Positions 37,726-46,280 of a DNA stretch of 64,000 nt are shown in pieces. This DNA is from Eisenibacter elegans DSM 3317 (lineage in GTDB: Bacteria > Bacteroidota > Bacteroidia > Cytophagales > Microscillaceae): the NCBI RefSeq assembly GCF_000430505.1, contig NZ_KE387152.1, positions 509,413-573,412 on the forward strand, given 5' to 3'. Position 1 is the first letter of the stretch. Each line of letters opens with the position of its first letter. The notes under the pieces were generated by a model, which saw nothing but the letters and a program-made list of their open reading frames with translations, was not told the DNA's origin and did no database searches. Made by a program: the position numbers and the translations under genes.

Positions 37726-38220
37726 TTATGCGTTGGAAAGGGGATAAAATCCCAGCATTTTGATGGCGGTGATGGCGGCCTCATCCCCCTTGTTGCCGTG
37801 TTTGCCCCCGGCACGGTCTTCGGCTTGAGCTTGGGTATTGGGGGTGAGTACACCGAAAACGGCGGGTTTGTTGTATTTCAAGCTCACCGCTGTAATGCCT
37901 TGGGCTACGGCGGCGGCGATAAAGTCGAAATGGCGGGTTTCGCCCTGAATGATACAACCTAAACAGATGACTGCATCAATATCAGATTCTTGTGCCAACC
38001 ATTGCGCCCCTAACGACAGCTCGAAGCTGCCGGGTACTGTCTGGACTAGGATGTTGCTCTCCTGTGCCCCGTGTTTGAGTAAGGTCTGGTAGGCTCCTTC
38101 TAAGAGTTTGTTGGTGATGGCATCGTTCCATTCGGCCACGACGATACCAAATTTTTTCTGACTAATGTCGCTGATGTTGCGCGCAGAATATTCGCTGAGA
38201 TTTTTGAGTGCAGAGGCCAT
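37726..38220 (-). CDS. ribH: 6,7-dimethyl-8-ribityllumazine synthase
   Basis: 164 residues. It condenses the ribityl-pyrimidine with dihydroxybutanone phosphate in riboflavin synthesis and usually forms 60-mers. The family signature is visible: FGIVVAEWNDAITNKLLEGA, VPGSFELSLGAQWLA and VICLGCIIQGETRHFDFIA, with the catalytic His in ETRHFD. ITAVSLKYNKPAVFGVLT follows. The TPR-protein gene upstream ends at a terminator, so ribH likely has its own promoter in the roughly 70-base space; lysC follows. Confidence 0.96.
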   Translation of the reverse strand: MASALKNLSEYSARNISDISQKKFGIVVAEWNDAITNKLLEGAYQTLLKHGAQESNILVQTVPGSFELSLGAQWLAQESDIDAVICLGCIIQGETRHFDFIAAAVAQGITAVSLKYNKPAVFGVLTPNTQAQAEDRAGGKHGNKGDEAAITAIKMLGFYPLSNA

Positions 38221-38291
38221 ATATGGTTAGTTGTTAGTTGTGATTTACGGAGTAAAATTTAAAGTTACAATCATCAATCAGGTATGGGTCT

Positions 38292-38339
38292 AAAAAAACT
38301 TCAACTACTGTGCCGCCTTACACGACAAGTAGTTGAAGT
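38292..38339 (-). terminator. Terminator of the TPR-protein gene
   Basis: ACTTCAACTACT and AGTAGTTGAAGT are perfectly complementary (12 bp). On the minus strand the stem is followed by seven Ts, 31 bases after the stop at 38370. Confidence 0.88.
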
Positions 38340-38369
38340 CATTACATTCGTACGGTCTTGGGTGTAAGA

Positions 38370-39104
38370 CTACTTGTCGGTACTTGCCTCTAGTTTGGCC
38401 TTGTATTTCTTTGCGCTCGTTACCTCTACAGCCGTAGGGAACTCGGTGATAATACGCTCATAGCTGCTGAGAGCAGACTTTTGGTCTCCCTTCAGTTCAT
38501 AGGCCAAAGCAAGTTTCATCAAATACTGTGGAGTAAAGCTTTTGTTAGGCTTGTAGCCTGCAGCTTTCTTGTAGTAGTCGATGGCTTGGTCTACTTGATT
38601 TTTTTCCAGATGAGCATCTCCCAACAACACATAGGCACGTGCTTGGAGGAGTAGGTCTTTGGAAGAGAATTTTTTGAGGTGCTTGATAGCCTCATCAAAC
38701 TTACCTAATTTGAGTTGCGCCACGCCTGCATAGAAGTGGGCTAGGTTTGCGCTACTGCTCATAGGGTAGTTGTCAATGATATCAAGGAAGCCAAGATAGT
38801 TGCCATCTCCATTGAGGGCTTTGTTGAGCGAATCAGCCTCAAAATAATATACTGCCGCAAACATTTGCTTGTCGGCTTCAGCCTCTTGGCTGCCTTTCAT
38901 AGATGTATAAATGAGTGTACCTACAATGGCTACCAAGGCTACGGCAGCAATAACGATGAAGGCGGTACGGTTTTTTTGGAAAAAGTTATCCGGCCCCAAG
39001 AGACGCTCACGCAATACATCAGGGTTTTCGATGATGCCAATCTCAGAGGGGTTGCCTTTGGGTTCTTTGAGTTGTTGATTGCCTTTTTGCTTATTTTTCG
39101 CCAT
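38370..39104 (-). CDS. Membrane-anchored tetratricopeptide-repeat protein
   Basis: 244 residues from ATG 39104 (MAKNKQKGNQQLKEPKGN). A basic, cytoplasmic head of about 45 residues leads into one membrane helix (about 47-69, AFIVIAAVALVAIVGTLIY), then four or so TPR units (about 80-240; for example ANLAHFYAGVAQLKLGKFDEA, quoted as LAHFYAGVAQLKLGKFDEA). The layout is like YfgM-type proteins that assist secretion at the Sec translocon, but similarity beyond topology is not proven. A gene of this type next to ribH is common in the phylum. Confidence 0.8.
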   Translation of the reverse strand: MAKNKQKGNQQLKEPKGNPSEIGIIENPDVLRERLLGPDNFFQKNRTAFIVIAAVALVAIVGTLIYTSMKGSQEAEADKQMFAAVYYFEADSLNKALNGDGNYLGFLDIIDNYPMSSSANLAHFYAGVAQLKLGKFDEAIKHLKKFSSKDLLLQARAYVLLGDAHLEKNQVDQAIDYYKKAAGYKPNKSFTPQYLMKLALAYELKGDQKSALSSYERIITEFPTAVEVTSAKKYKAKLEASTDK

Positions 39105-39177
39105 GTCTGTTAAGTTTAAGGAGTGCAAAGTTAGCAACAATACCTTATTTTTTGAAAAAAGTGCTATTTTTTTCTCT

Positions 39178-40224
39178 TCAATGTCTAATGTCTTGATTTT
39201 TAGGGGCTAACTGGCTGAAGTGCCGGCGGCCTCGGGCAAAATACTGCCATACGATGCTTCCCGGGTAATATCCATGTAGTGAGTTGGGGTGTTTTTTTGT
39301 GGGGGCATAGCGCCTCCATGTACGCCATTGGCGGTAGGCGTGTAGGTAGGCACGCCCGACAGCGCGCAACATAGGCCACTGCCCTTGAGTGGCAAATCGG
39401 GCTGCGGCCACAGCATCTAAGACCAGCCTACCACCTAGTATGCTGTATACTTGTGGCGTGGGGAGGTTTTTGGCCAACATCGCGAGGTTGTTCCGGAAGT
39501 TGAGGTAAGTTTTGGTAGGGCTGGCCTTGGGCAGTGTGCCGCCACCTACGTGGTATACAGTGCTGCTACCTACATAGTAAATGCCATATCCTTGGCGTTG
39601 AAGCCGCCAACAGAGATCAATCTCTTCCATATGGGCGAAAAAACGCGCATCGAAGCCGCCTATTTTGTGGAAACAATCCGCTCGGATACAAAGCGCTGCG
39701 CCGCTGGCCCAAAATACCGGCACGGTATCGTCATATTGCCCTTCGTCGGCTTCGAGGGTATCGAAAATGCGCCCACGGCAAAAGGGATACCCCCAGCGGT
39801 CTATCCATCCGCCGCCGGCTCCGGCATACTCAAAGTGGGTGGGTGTGTGTGTGGCTTTGATTTTGGGCTGACAAGCGGCTACTGTAGGGTGGCTTTCGAG
39901 ATGCGCTACCAGTGGGTCGAGCCAGTGTGGAGTAGTAGCCACATCGGAGTTGAGCAAAACATAGTATTGGTACTGTCCTTCGAGCTGGCTCAGGGCTTCG
40001 TTGTATCCTTGGGCAAAGCCCCCATTGTGGAGCAGGGTAATCAGCCGCACTTCGGGGTGCTGGGTATTGAGCCATGCAACGGAGTGGTCGGTGGAGGCGT
40101 TGTCGGCTACAATCACATGTGCCAACATAGGAGGTGTGTGGGCCAGTACTGTGGGCAGAAAGCGTGCTAAAAAAGGCTGGCCATTGTAATTTAAAATCAC
40201 AACAGCCGTAGAGGGAGTACTCAC
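39178..40224 (-). CDS. Family 2 glycosyltransferase
   Basis: 348 residues. A GT-A domain (about 5-230) starts AVVILNYNGQPFLARFLPTV with VIVADNASTDHS and the nucleotide-sugar site YYVLLNSDV in place of DxD. ARFFAHMEEIDLCWRLQRQG carries the conserved ED-like acidic pair and the W-R motif of rhamnosyl-type transferases. A C-terminal helical, basic part (about 265-340) probably sits on the inner membrane. It would transfer a sugar onto a polysaccharide or lipid carrier; donor and acceptor are unknown. No other envelope-sugar genes are adjacent. Confidence 0.88.
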   Translation of the reverse strand: MSTPSTAVVILNYNGQPFLARFLPTVLAHTPPMLAHVIVADNASTDHSVAWLNTQHPEVRLITLLHNGGFAQGYNEALSQLEGQYQYYVLLNSDVATTPHWLDPLVAHLESHPTVAACQPKIKATHTPTHFEYAGAGGGWIDRWGYPFCRGRIFDTLEADEGQYDDTVPVFWASGAALCIRADCFHKIGGFDARFFAHMEEIDLCWRLQRQGYGIYYVGSSTVYHVGGGTLPKASPTKTYLNFRNNLAMLAKNLPTPQVYSILGGRLVLDAVAAARFATQGQWPMLRAVGRAYLHAYRQWRTWRRYAPTKKHPNSLHGYYPGSIVWQYFARGRRHFSQLAPKNQDIRH

Positions 40225-40259
40225 AAGAAATCGATGTTAGGCCAAGATTGATTTTTCAC

Positions 40260-40345
40260 CAAGATGTACTTGGCTTAAGGGTGCGGAGGGTTTTGTTTTC
40301 TTGATTATCAAAGGCTTTCAGCGCATACATTTCTCAGACCAGCAG
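40260..40345. repeat. Eroded family A repeat
   Basis: TTTTGTTTTCTTGATTATCA, AAGGCTTTCAGCGCATACAT and TTCTCAGACC keep the order of the family. Ends not preserved. Confidence 0.5.
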
Positions 40346-40353
40346 ACATCTAA

Positions 40354-40387
40354 GTAGCCTACACTGCGAAGCAGCACCGTAGGCTAC
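40354..40387. repeat. Inverted repeat GTAGCCTAC/GTAGGCTAC
   Basis: Perfect 9-bp arms around a 16-base loop downstream of the YbaB gene. No T run, so a terminator role is uncertain. The spacer 40400-40540 has pieces with AATGTCCAATGGTGTG, like family B ends. Confidence 0.5.
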
Positions 40388-40542
40388 CTGAAGCTTGGGG
40401 AAAACAAGGAACACGATTTTGACACAAAAATGGAGTTTTTATAGCATTGACCTATGGTGTGAACCAAGGAAGGGGTGTCATCAATGTCCAATGGTGTGAA
40501 ACCGAGCTAGGAGCTAGCTGCCTAGCTGGTTGGTATGGTGGG

Positions 40543-40884
40543 TTATTTCAGCCCCCCAAAATCAAAACCCGGAGGCATCATATTGGGGTCTATCAAGCCG
40601 GAGGTAGCCTGTTGCATTGCTTCTTGGGCTTTCTCTTCTACGGCCTCTATGGCCTTGTTGATGGCGGCAATGGTCAGGTCGCGGAGCATTTCCTTCTCCT
40701 CAGGCTTGAGCAGGCTTTCATCGATTTCGAGGCCGACAACTTGTTTTTTGCCATTGACCACTGCTTTGACCATTCCGGCACCGGCTTCTGCCTCTGCGGT
40801 GATGTTGACCAACTCTGCGCGGGCGGCTTCTACTTTTTCCTGAAGCTCTTTTACCTTGCCCATAATATTCTTGAAATCAAACAT
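40543..40884 (-). CDS. YbaB/EbfC-family nucleoid-associated protein
   Basis: 113 residues from ATG 40884 (MFDFKNIMGKVKELQEKVEA); a start five codons earlier is possible. The family is a small DNA-binding dimer with tweezer-like helices. The core is GAGMVKAVVNGKKQVVGLEIDE, followed by the helix KEMLRDLTIAAINKAIEAV. The Gly/Met-rich tail (MPPGFDFGGLK) is typical. In many bacteria it lies beside dnaX and recR, but not here. Confidence 0.92.
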   Translation of the reverse strand: MFDFKNIMGKVKELQEKVEAARAELVNITAEAEAGAGMVKAVVNGKKQVVGLEIDESLLKPEEKEMLRDLTIAAINKAIEAVEEKAQEAMQQATSGLIDPNMMPPGFDFGGLK

Positions 40885-41049
40885 AAGTGGGGTATCCAAA
40901 TTAATCGTAAGACTTTCCTATAACTGAATTATAAAGCACTTAGGCTTTGTTTGTTTAGGCTAAGTTATCTCTTTTTGAGCAGAAACACAAATGGCATTGG
41001 GTTTTGATGGTGTTGCTGCGCCAAAAGCAAGCAATCGAGTGGCCTCTGG

Positions 41050-42153
41050 CTATAGCCTCCAGCCAATACCAAACTCCAGATGGTCTACACTTCCCTCTTG
41101 TGTACGCAGGCCGAAATAGCCAAAGCTATTGGGGTGGAAATAATATTTCCAACCATAGCGTTGGTACCAAGCATCATCAAAGGGGTGTGGTTTGTAGAGA
41201 TAGATACCGGGCTGTACCATAATCCCAAAACGCCCCAAAAGTAGTTCAATGCCCACCACAGTACTCAAACGCCACGGCGACCAAACCTCCACTTCAAAAG
41301 CCCTATGATAACTGCGGTACATCCGGTGGTGTAGCAGCTCTAGGCCTGCGTGTGCTTTGAGGCGGGGGCTGAGGTGTCGACTGAGGTAATTGTTTAGGCT
41401 AAACATCGCATATTTGTTCCCTTCGGTAGGGTATTGCTCTACCCATCCGCCACTGAGAGAGCCTTCCCAATGCCACCGCGCTAAGAAGGGGGCGTGTATG
41501 GGAGGGATAGGGGTTTCTTGGGCGTGAGCTTGTCGTGGAGCTTCTGTACCGATGGATAGGCCGGTGTGTAGGGCTGCAATATTGATACCTCGGTTGGGTA
41601 GGCGTGTGGCTCCGTTGGAGAGGTGTGTCAGCCCCAGACCGATATAGCCACGGGTGTCTCCAAAAAGCCGGTGTTCATACACCAGCCGCATGCTGAAGGC
41701 CGCATTGAGATGGCTGCCAAACATCACATTTTTGTAATTGCCTATGCGCTCGTAGCGCTCTGATACCCACCCGATACCACCGCTAAAAATACCCCGTAGG
41801 CCATTTTGCCGTAGGCCTTTAAACATTTTAAAATTTCCGTTCAACATCAAGGCCAAGCCCTGCCCGAGCAAGGGTTGGCCAAAATCAAAATAGGTCAGGC
41901 TCAAGCCATACCGAGGTTGGTGATAGGCTTGTTGCCAAGGGGCGCTGCCGTCGGTGCTGTGCAAGAGGCGCAGCTCGGCCATTTTAGGAGTACTTTGTAA
42001 GTGTACAGTAAAGGCAGGGTCTACTAGGCTAAATCCGGTGGCATATTCGCCCTCCCAAACCCAAGTGCCTTTCAGGCGCTCCTGGGCTGCTAGGGCAAAA
42101 GCAACACTGCAAAACCCTGCCAAAAAGCATAAAAAACGTAGCAAACTCATCAT
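41050..42153 (-). CDS. PagL-like lipid A deacylase-related outer-membrane protein
   Basis: 367 residues from ATG 42153 (MMSLLRFLCFLAGFCSVAFA); a TTG at 42162 is the longer alternative. The signal peptide ends near ALAAQ. The mature protein alternates hydrophobic strands ending in aromatic residues and fits a beta-barrel. GLTHLSNGATRLPNRGINIA is similar to the active-site His/Ser segment of PagL-type acyloxyacyl hydrolases (H-x-SN-G), and the C-terminal strand ends in GIGWRL. It may remove a 3-O acyl chain from lipid A, remodelling the outer membrane. It is about twice the length of Pseudomonas PagL but like other Bacteroidota members. Confidence 0.75.
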   Translation of the reverse strand: MMSLLRFLCFLAGFCSVAFALAAQERLKGTWVWEGEYATGFSLVDPAFTVHLQSTPKMAELRLLHSTDGSAPWQQAYHQPRYGLSLTYFDFGQPLLGQGLALMLNGNFKMFKGLRQNGLRGIFSGGIGWVSERYERIGNYKNVMFGSHLNAAFSMRLVYEHRLFGDTRGYIGLGLTHLSNGATRLPNRGINIAALHTGLSIGTEAPRQAHAQETPIPPIHAPFLARWHWEGSLSGGWVEQYPTEGNKYAMFSLNNYLSRHLSPRLKAHAGLELLHHRMYRSYHRAFEVEVWSPWRLSTVVGIELLLGRFGIMVQPGIYLYKPHPFDDAWYQRYGWKYYFHPNSFGYFGLRTQEGSVDHLEFGIGWRL

Positions 42154-42250
42154 AGCGGTCAAAGATACAACATTTTTCAGAGAGCAAGGAAGGGCAAAAA
42201 AATAGCAATAGGAGCAGGGGAATGCCTCCTGCTCCTATACTGCCCAAGAC

Positions 42251-45046
42251 TTACTTGACTTCTACAGTTGTTTCGGCTTGTTGAGTGCCTGCGCTCAGAC
42301 GTAGGGTATAAGTACCCTTGCCTACGTAGTTGTCCTTATTGGTTTTGAGGTTCCAGCTAGTATGTTGGAAGCCCGGCTGTGGGCTGTCAATCGTCCAATT
42401 ACGCAACTCTTTGCCGTCCTTATCCAAAATCTGTGCTCGGATGCGTTGGCCTGTTTGCCCAAGGTAGAACATCCAAGTCAGCTCCGGAGTAATGACGGGG
42501 CTATAGCTACGGGGCTTTGTTCCCCAACGCTCATCGAAGCGGATGTCAGCGGCTGGATATACCACGATGGCTACATAGGGCTTGAGCGACTGGAAGGGTT
42601 TCACATCCATCACATAGATGCTGCGCCCGTGAGTGGCGATTACCAACTCGTTTTCACGCGGGTGTACGATGAGGTCATAGGTGGCTACGTTGGGGAAGTC
42701 GCCTGCGATGTTGTGCCATCCTTTGCCACCATCCCAGCTGAGGTATGCGCCTTGGTCTGTGCCGAGGTATAGTAGGTTGGGGTTTACGGGGTCTTGAATC
42801 AAGATATTGACAGCCTCGTCGGGGAGGTTGCCCTTGAGCGAAGTCCAGCTCTGACCATAATCATCGGAGCGGTAAAGGTAGGCCGTGATATCGTCGTTGC
42901 GGTATCCGGTAAAGGTTACAAACACAGTACTCTCAGCGTGTGGCGAAGGGAATATACTGCTCACCCATCGGTCTTTGGGGAGGCCATTGCCCAGCTCTTG
43001 CCAATCAGCGCCACCATTGCGGCTGACGTGTAGGCGGCCATCGTCTGTGCCAGCATAGAGCAAGCCAAACACCAAAGGTGATTCGGCCAGGCTACTGATG
43101 GTCGAGAAGGGCACATCACCCGTAGAGCGGTCTTGTGTCAGGTCGTTGCTGATAGCCTGCCAGTCGGCACCTCGGTTTACGGACCGGTATACGCGCTGAG
43201 CGGCAATGTAGAGGATGTCAGGGTTATGTTTGCTAATCAGCAAAGGAGTGCGCCAGTTGAAACGCAGCGGGGCTTCGCCAATTTCGTGCTTGGGTGTGAT
43301 GTACTCAAACTCGCTGCGGTCTTTGCGTAGGCGATAGTAATTGCCAAACTGATAGCCGGTGTACACCAAGTTAGCATCGCGAGGGTCTACCTGTACATAC
43401 ATTCCGTCGCCGCCCATCAACGACTCCCAGTCTTTGCTGCGCTTAGGCACAGACTTCGAAGAGCCAAAGTAAACGCCGTTGTCTTGTAGCCCACCGTAGA
43501 TATTGTAGGGTGTTTCCATATCGACAGTAACGGTGTAAAACTGCCCTACGGCAACGTTGTTGAGGTGGTCAAAGTGTTGGCCACGGTCATAGCTGACATA
43601 AAGCCCGCCGTCGTTGCCCAAAATCAGGTGATTACTGTTCTTGGGGTTGATGAGCAGCACGTGGTGGTCAACGTGTACGCCGCTCTGGCTATAAGGAGCC
43701 ATCTCTGCCCAAGTTTTACCGCCGTCGGCAGACTCTAGGCTAGGCACACCAAATATGTAGAGTCGGTTGGCATCGTTGGGGTCTACCCGTACTTGCCCAA
43801 AATAGTAACCATAGGTAAAATACACACCTTCGAGCGGTTCTTGGTGTGTCTTGCGCCATGTTTGCCCAAAATCGTCGGAGCGGTACACCTCTGCTCCTAC
43901 TACGTCGGTATCAAAAAGCGCGTCATTGGCATTGCTGAAATAATTGGCTACCTGCTTGGGAGTATAGCGCCCCGCTTGAAGGTCTTGTTTGACACGGTCG
44001 GCGGTATACTTGGCCGGATAGCGCAGGGTGCGGAGGAAAGTCTCCCACTCTTGGTTGCTCTTGGCAAGAGCTTGCGCTACACTCATCGTCGACAAGGCCT
44101 GCGGGGTGAAAGGCAGCCTTGTGTCGGGCTTGCGTTCTTTTTGGGTGGCTTGTTGATTGTCCAAAATCATGTACACTACATTGGGCTGTGTGGCACACAC
44201 ATCCAGCCCTATACGCCCCATATGTTGGGTATTGGGCAGACCATCGAGGCGTTTGCTCCACGTATTGCCCCCATCGCTAGAGGCGTAGATGCCCGACCCC
44301 GGGCCATTTTCCTCAAAATCCCAAGCCAGACGGTGGCGCTGCCAAGCGCCGGCCAACAGTTGGTCGGGGTTTTTGGGATTGACCACAAGGTCTATCACCC
44401 CCGTATCTTCATTCACAAACAGGGTCTGTGTCCAAGTTTTGCCTCCATCCGTGGTTTTGTAGATACCACGTTCTTTATTTTTGGTATACAAAGCCCCGAT
44501 ACTGGCCACCCAAGCCGTGTTGGGGTCGGTAGGGTGTGCTACGATACGCCCGATGTGTTGGGTGTTGTAAAGGCCGGTATGTGTCCACGTATTGCCCCCA
44601 TCAGTACTGCGGTACACGCCCAATCCGGCATAGCTAGAGCGGCTGCTGTTGTTTTCGCCAGTACCTACCCAAATCACCTGTGGGTCTGCCGGCGATACGG
44701 CAATGTCGCCGATGGTGAGGCGCTCCTGATTGTCGAAAATAGGCTCAAAAGTACCACCGTTGTTGGTTGTCTTGAATACCCCACCCGAGGCATAGGCCAC
44801 ATAGTAGGTATTGGGGTCAGAGGGGTGCCAGTCGAGGTCTACCACACGCCCACCCATCACGGTAGGCCCCACACTGCGTACGGGATAGTGCTTCAACATT
44901 GATTGTTGGCGCATCGCTGCCGAGGCTTTGGCAGCCGCCAGTAGTTCGGCTTCGGTACTTTGGGCATGGCCAACGGCCAACCCGCCATGTAGCGCCAACC
45001 AGAGTCCTACAGCCCAAAGCTTGAAAGTAGATAGAGGTGAGTGCAT
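42251..45046 (-). CDS. Secreted BNR/sortilin-like beta-propeller protein
   Basis: 931 residues. A signal peptide (to about residue 28, VGHAQS) is followed by a long series of BNR/Asp-box turns of the form S-DGG-TW (for example KTTDGGKTWTQ, SSDGGNTWSK, SADGGKTWAE, SRNGGADWQE), giving a large VPS10/sortilin-like double propeller. IAVSPADPQVIWVGTGENN is the usual opening of this exoprotein family in Bacteroidota. The C-terminal part (about 850-931) is a beta-sandwich (YTLRLSAGTQQAETTVEVK). It is often labelled glycosyl hydrolase, but no catalytic residues are evident, so the role is open. Confidence 0.88.
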   Translation of the reverse strand: MHSPLSTFKLWAVGLWLALHGGLAVGHAQSTEAELLAAAKASAAMRQQSMLKHYPVRSVGPTVMGGRVVDLDWHPSDPNTYYVAYASGGVFKTTNNGGTFEPIFDNQERLTIGDIAVSPADPQVIWVGTGENNSSRSSYAGLGVYRSTDGGNTWTHTGLYNTQHIGRIVAHPTDPNTAWVASIGALYTKNKERGIYKTTDGGKTWTQTLFVNEDTGVIDLVVNPKNPDQLLAGAWQRHRLAWDFEENGPGSGIYASSDGGNTWSKRLDGLPNTQHMGRIGLDVCATQPNVVYMILDNQQATQKERKPDTRLPFTPQALSTMSVAQALAKSNQEWETFLRTLRYPAKYTADRVKQDLQAGRYTPKQVANYFSNANDALFDTDVVGAEVYRSDDFGQTWRKTHQEPLEGVYFTYGYYFGQVRVDPNDANRLYIFGVPSLESADGGKTWAEMAPYSQSGVHVDHHVLLINPKNSNHLILGNDGGLYVSYDRGQHFDHLNNVAVGQFYTVTVDMETPYNIYGGLQDNGVYFGSSKSVPKRSKDWESLMGGDGMYVQVDPRDANLVYTGYQFGNYYRLRKDRSEFEYITPKHEIGEAPLRFNWRTPLLISKHNPDILYIAAQRVYRSVNRGADWQAISNDLTQDRSTGDVPFSTISSLAESPLVFGLLYAGTDDGRLHVSRNGGADWQELGNGLPKDRWVSSIFPSPHAESTVFVTFTGYRNDDITAYLYRSDDYGQSWTSLKGNLPDEAVNILIQDPVNPNLLYLGTDQGAYLSWDGGKGWHNIAGDFPNVATYDLIVHPRENELVIATHGRSIYVMDVKPFQSLKPYVAIVVYPAADIRFDERWGTKPRSYSPVITPELTWMFYLGQTGQRIRAQILDKDGKELRNWTIDSPQPGFQHTSWNLKTNKDNYVGKGTYTLRLSAGTQQAETTVEVK

Positions 45047-45157
45047 AAAATTGAAGTAAGGTGAAGCTAATGATTTGTATTACTAACCTAAAGCAAGTCC
45101 AAAATAAAGCTTTTTTGCCCTATAAGCCATCTTTTTTGCCCAATGTCGTTAAGCACA

Positions 45158-45187
45158 AGACGAAAAGCGTCTCTCCGTCTTTTTTTT
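45158..45187 (+). terminator. Plus-strand terminator without an upstream plus-strand gene
   Basis: AGACG and CGTCT can pair, followed by eight Ts. The nearest gene (42251-45046) is on the other strand and points away, so this may end a short RNA starting in 45050-45150. No clear promoter was found there. Confidence 0.5.
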
Positions 45188-45246
45188 GAGGGAAAACAGA
45201 AGCAGATTGACAAGTTACGATTTGGGATTGGCGGGGATAGTAAGGT

Positions 45247-45373
45247 CATATATGGACATTTTCCAAATCCTATGGTTAAAACTGTGCGCTAAGTCTGATT
45301 TTACCCCCAAAATAAGGCCTCAGCTTGTCTCGGAACTAGAACTCCGAGCTACTTGTCCAAAATATCCAGTGGT
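45247..45373. repeat. Family B repeat, full copy
   Basis: Runs from ATATATGGACATTTTCC through AAAACTGTGCGCTAAGTCTG and CCTCAGCTTGTCTCGGAAC to CCAAAATATCCAGTGG. It matches the reverse complement of 59.4-59.55 kb over about 120 bases. Ends are loosely inverted. The rest of 45374-45529 is empty. Confidence 0.7.
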
Positions 45374-45529
45374 GTACAACATCGCCGTGTGCTGTAGGCT
45401 GTCAACGGCATCGCTCCTCTGGGGAACTTTTTGTGATTGTGTATCGATTGTCTACCGATGAAACACCCCTCTGGGGGTTTTTTTAGCAATGTAGTTGCGA
45501 TATCATAGGTAGAAAAAGGAAGGTATCTT

Positions 45530-45703
45530 TTCGTCTTTTGTAGCATCTAGTGCAATAGGTTTGATGCCGTAATTTTTGAGGTCTTGCATTTTGTCTATCC
45601 TAAGTGCAGCCCCATACACATTGTAGCCGTTTTGTGCTCACAAAATAGCCGTTGCTTTGCCAATTCCTGCCGAAGCTCCAGTAACTAAAACTGTCTTTGC
45701 CAT
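45530..45703 (-). pseudogene. 5' fragment of a short-chain dehydrogenase gene
   Basis: From ATG 45703 the frame reads MAKTVLVTGASAGIGKATAI, the SDR cofactor motif TGxxxGIG. It then hits TGA (plus coordinates 45638-45640) and resumes in frame as AQNGYNVYGAALRIDKM and DLKNYGIKPIALDATKDEKI. Similarity ends near 45530, so about 70% of a normal SDR is missing. An in-frame stop plus truncation makes it a dead gene. It lies at the edge of the accessory cassette region. Confidence 0.8.
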
Positions 45704-45865
45704 TTTCTTTTTGCTTTAAAGTTTGATAGCGCAAAGGTAACTCAAGTCAAAAAGTTAAGGTTTTTCGAAAAGTTCAAAGTTGTTTGTTGAAAAGTCTACT
45801 TACTGGATGGGGTGGTCGCCCTACAATTATCACCAACGGAAAATGCGTGCGAAGGTGGGTTTTTA

Positions 45866-46062
45866 GCACTAACTTGACTAGATGCATAAAGCTTGAATTT
45901 GGCACTTCACTTTCATAGAAGCACGAATTGAAAATCAGCGCAGCTAATTGAAAATCAGCGCAGCTAATTGAAAATCAGCGCAGCTAATTGAAAATCAGCG
46001 CAGCTAATTGAAAATCAGCGCAGCTAAACCCCCGCTTTTGCAAAACGGCTGTTGTGCGTTCG
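45866..46062. other. attC-like site (outermost) containing five tandem 20-mers
   Basis: Read on the minus strand, it starts CGCACAACAGCCGTTTTGC and ends in GTTAGTGC (45868-45875). The block CGCTTTTGCAAAACGGCTGT (46033-46052) is a close match to CACTTTTGCCAAACGGTTGT in the site at 54.84 kb. The loop is expanded by the tandem repeats. Assignment as an integron-type recombination site is inferred from structure and context. Confidence 0.45.
45926..46025. repeat. Five perfect tandem copies of a 20-bp unit
   Basis: AATTGAAAATCAGCGCAGCT occurs five times head to tail without a mismatch, which points to recent slippage or unequal exchange. There are no spacers, so it is not a CRISPR. Confidence 0.97.
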
Positions 46063-46084
46063 TTGTTTTTTTGTATGTGTCTAT

Positions 46085-46273
46085 TCAATTCCAAGTATAA
46101 TGTTTTTCTGTTCTGTTGTAACTTGTCCTACCATAACCTTCAATCAATTTACCCGCTTTGTTCATTTGAGTGTTCCAATCTTGCCTATCTTCTTCTGAAA
46201 CCGCAGAGTTAAATTTTGTATTCAGGGTTTTCACCTGTTCTTTTATCTCGTCATATTTTTTATCGCTCTCCAT
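46085..46273 (-). CDS. Small hypothetical protein, cassette gene
   Basis: 62 residues, strongly charged, mostly helical (MESDKKYDEIKEQVKTLNTK). It begins 7 bases after the stop of the HRDC protein gene and ends shortly before an attC-like site, so the two form one cassette. No family recognised. It is A+T-rich like its neighbours. Confidence 0.55.
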   Translation of the reverse strand: MESDKKYDEIKEQVKTLNTKFNSAVSEEDRQDWNTQMNKAGKLIEGYGRTSYNRTEKHYTWN

Positions 46274-46280
46274 TTTAATT

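Noticed and set aside
39451-40170. 239-codon plus-strand open frame
   Set aside because: Antisense to the family 2 glycosyltransferase, which has all the family motifs.
43793-44902. 369-codon plus-strand open frame
   Set aside because: It is antisense to the BNR-repeat protein, whose repeats and signal peptide are clear. Its Gly/Arg/Cys-rich composition is that of a shadow frame.
45926-46025. CRISPR array
   Set aside because: The 20-bp units are directly joined without spacers and no cas gene is near; it is a simple tandem repeat.
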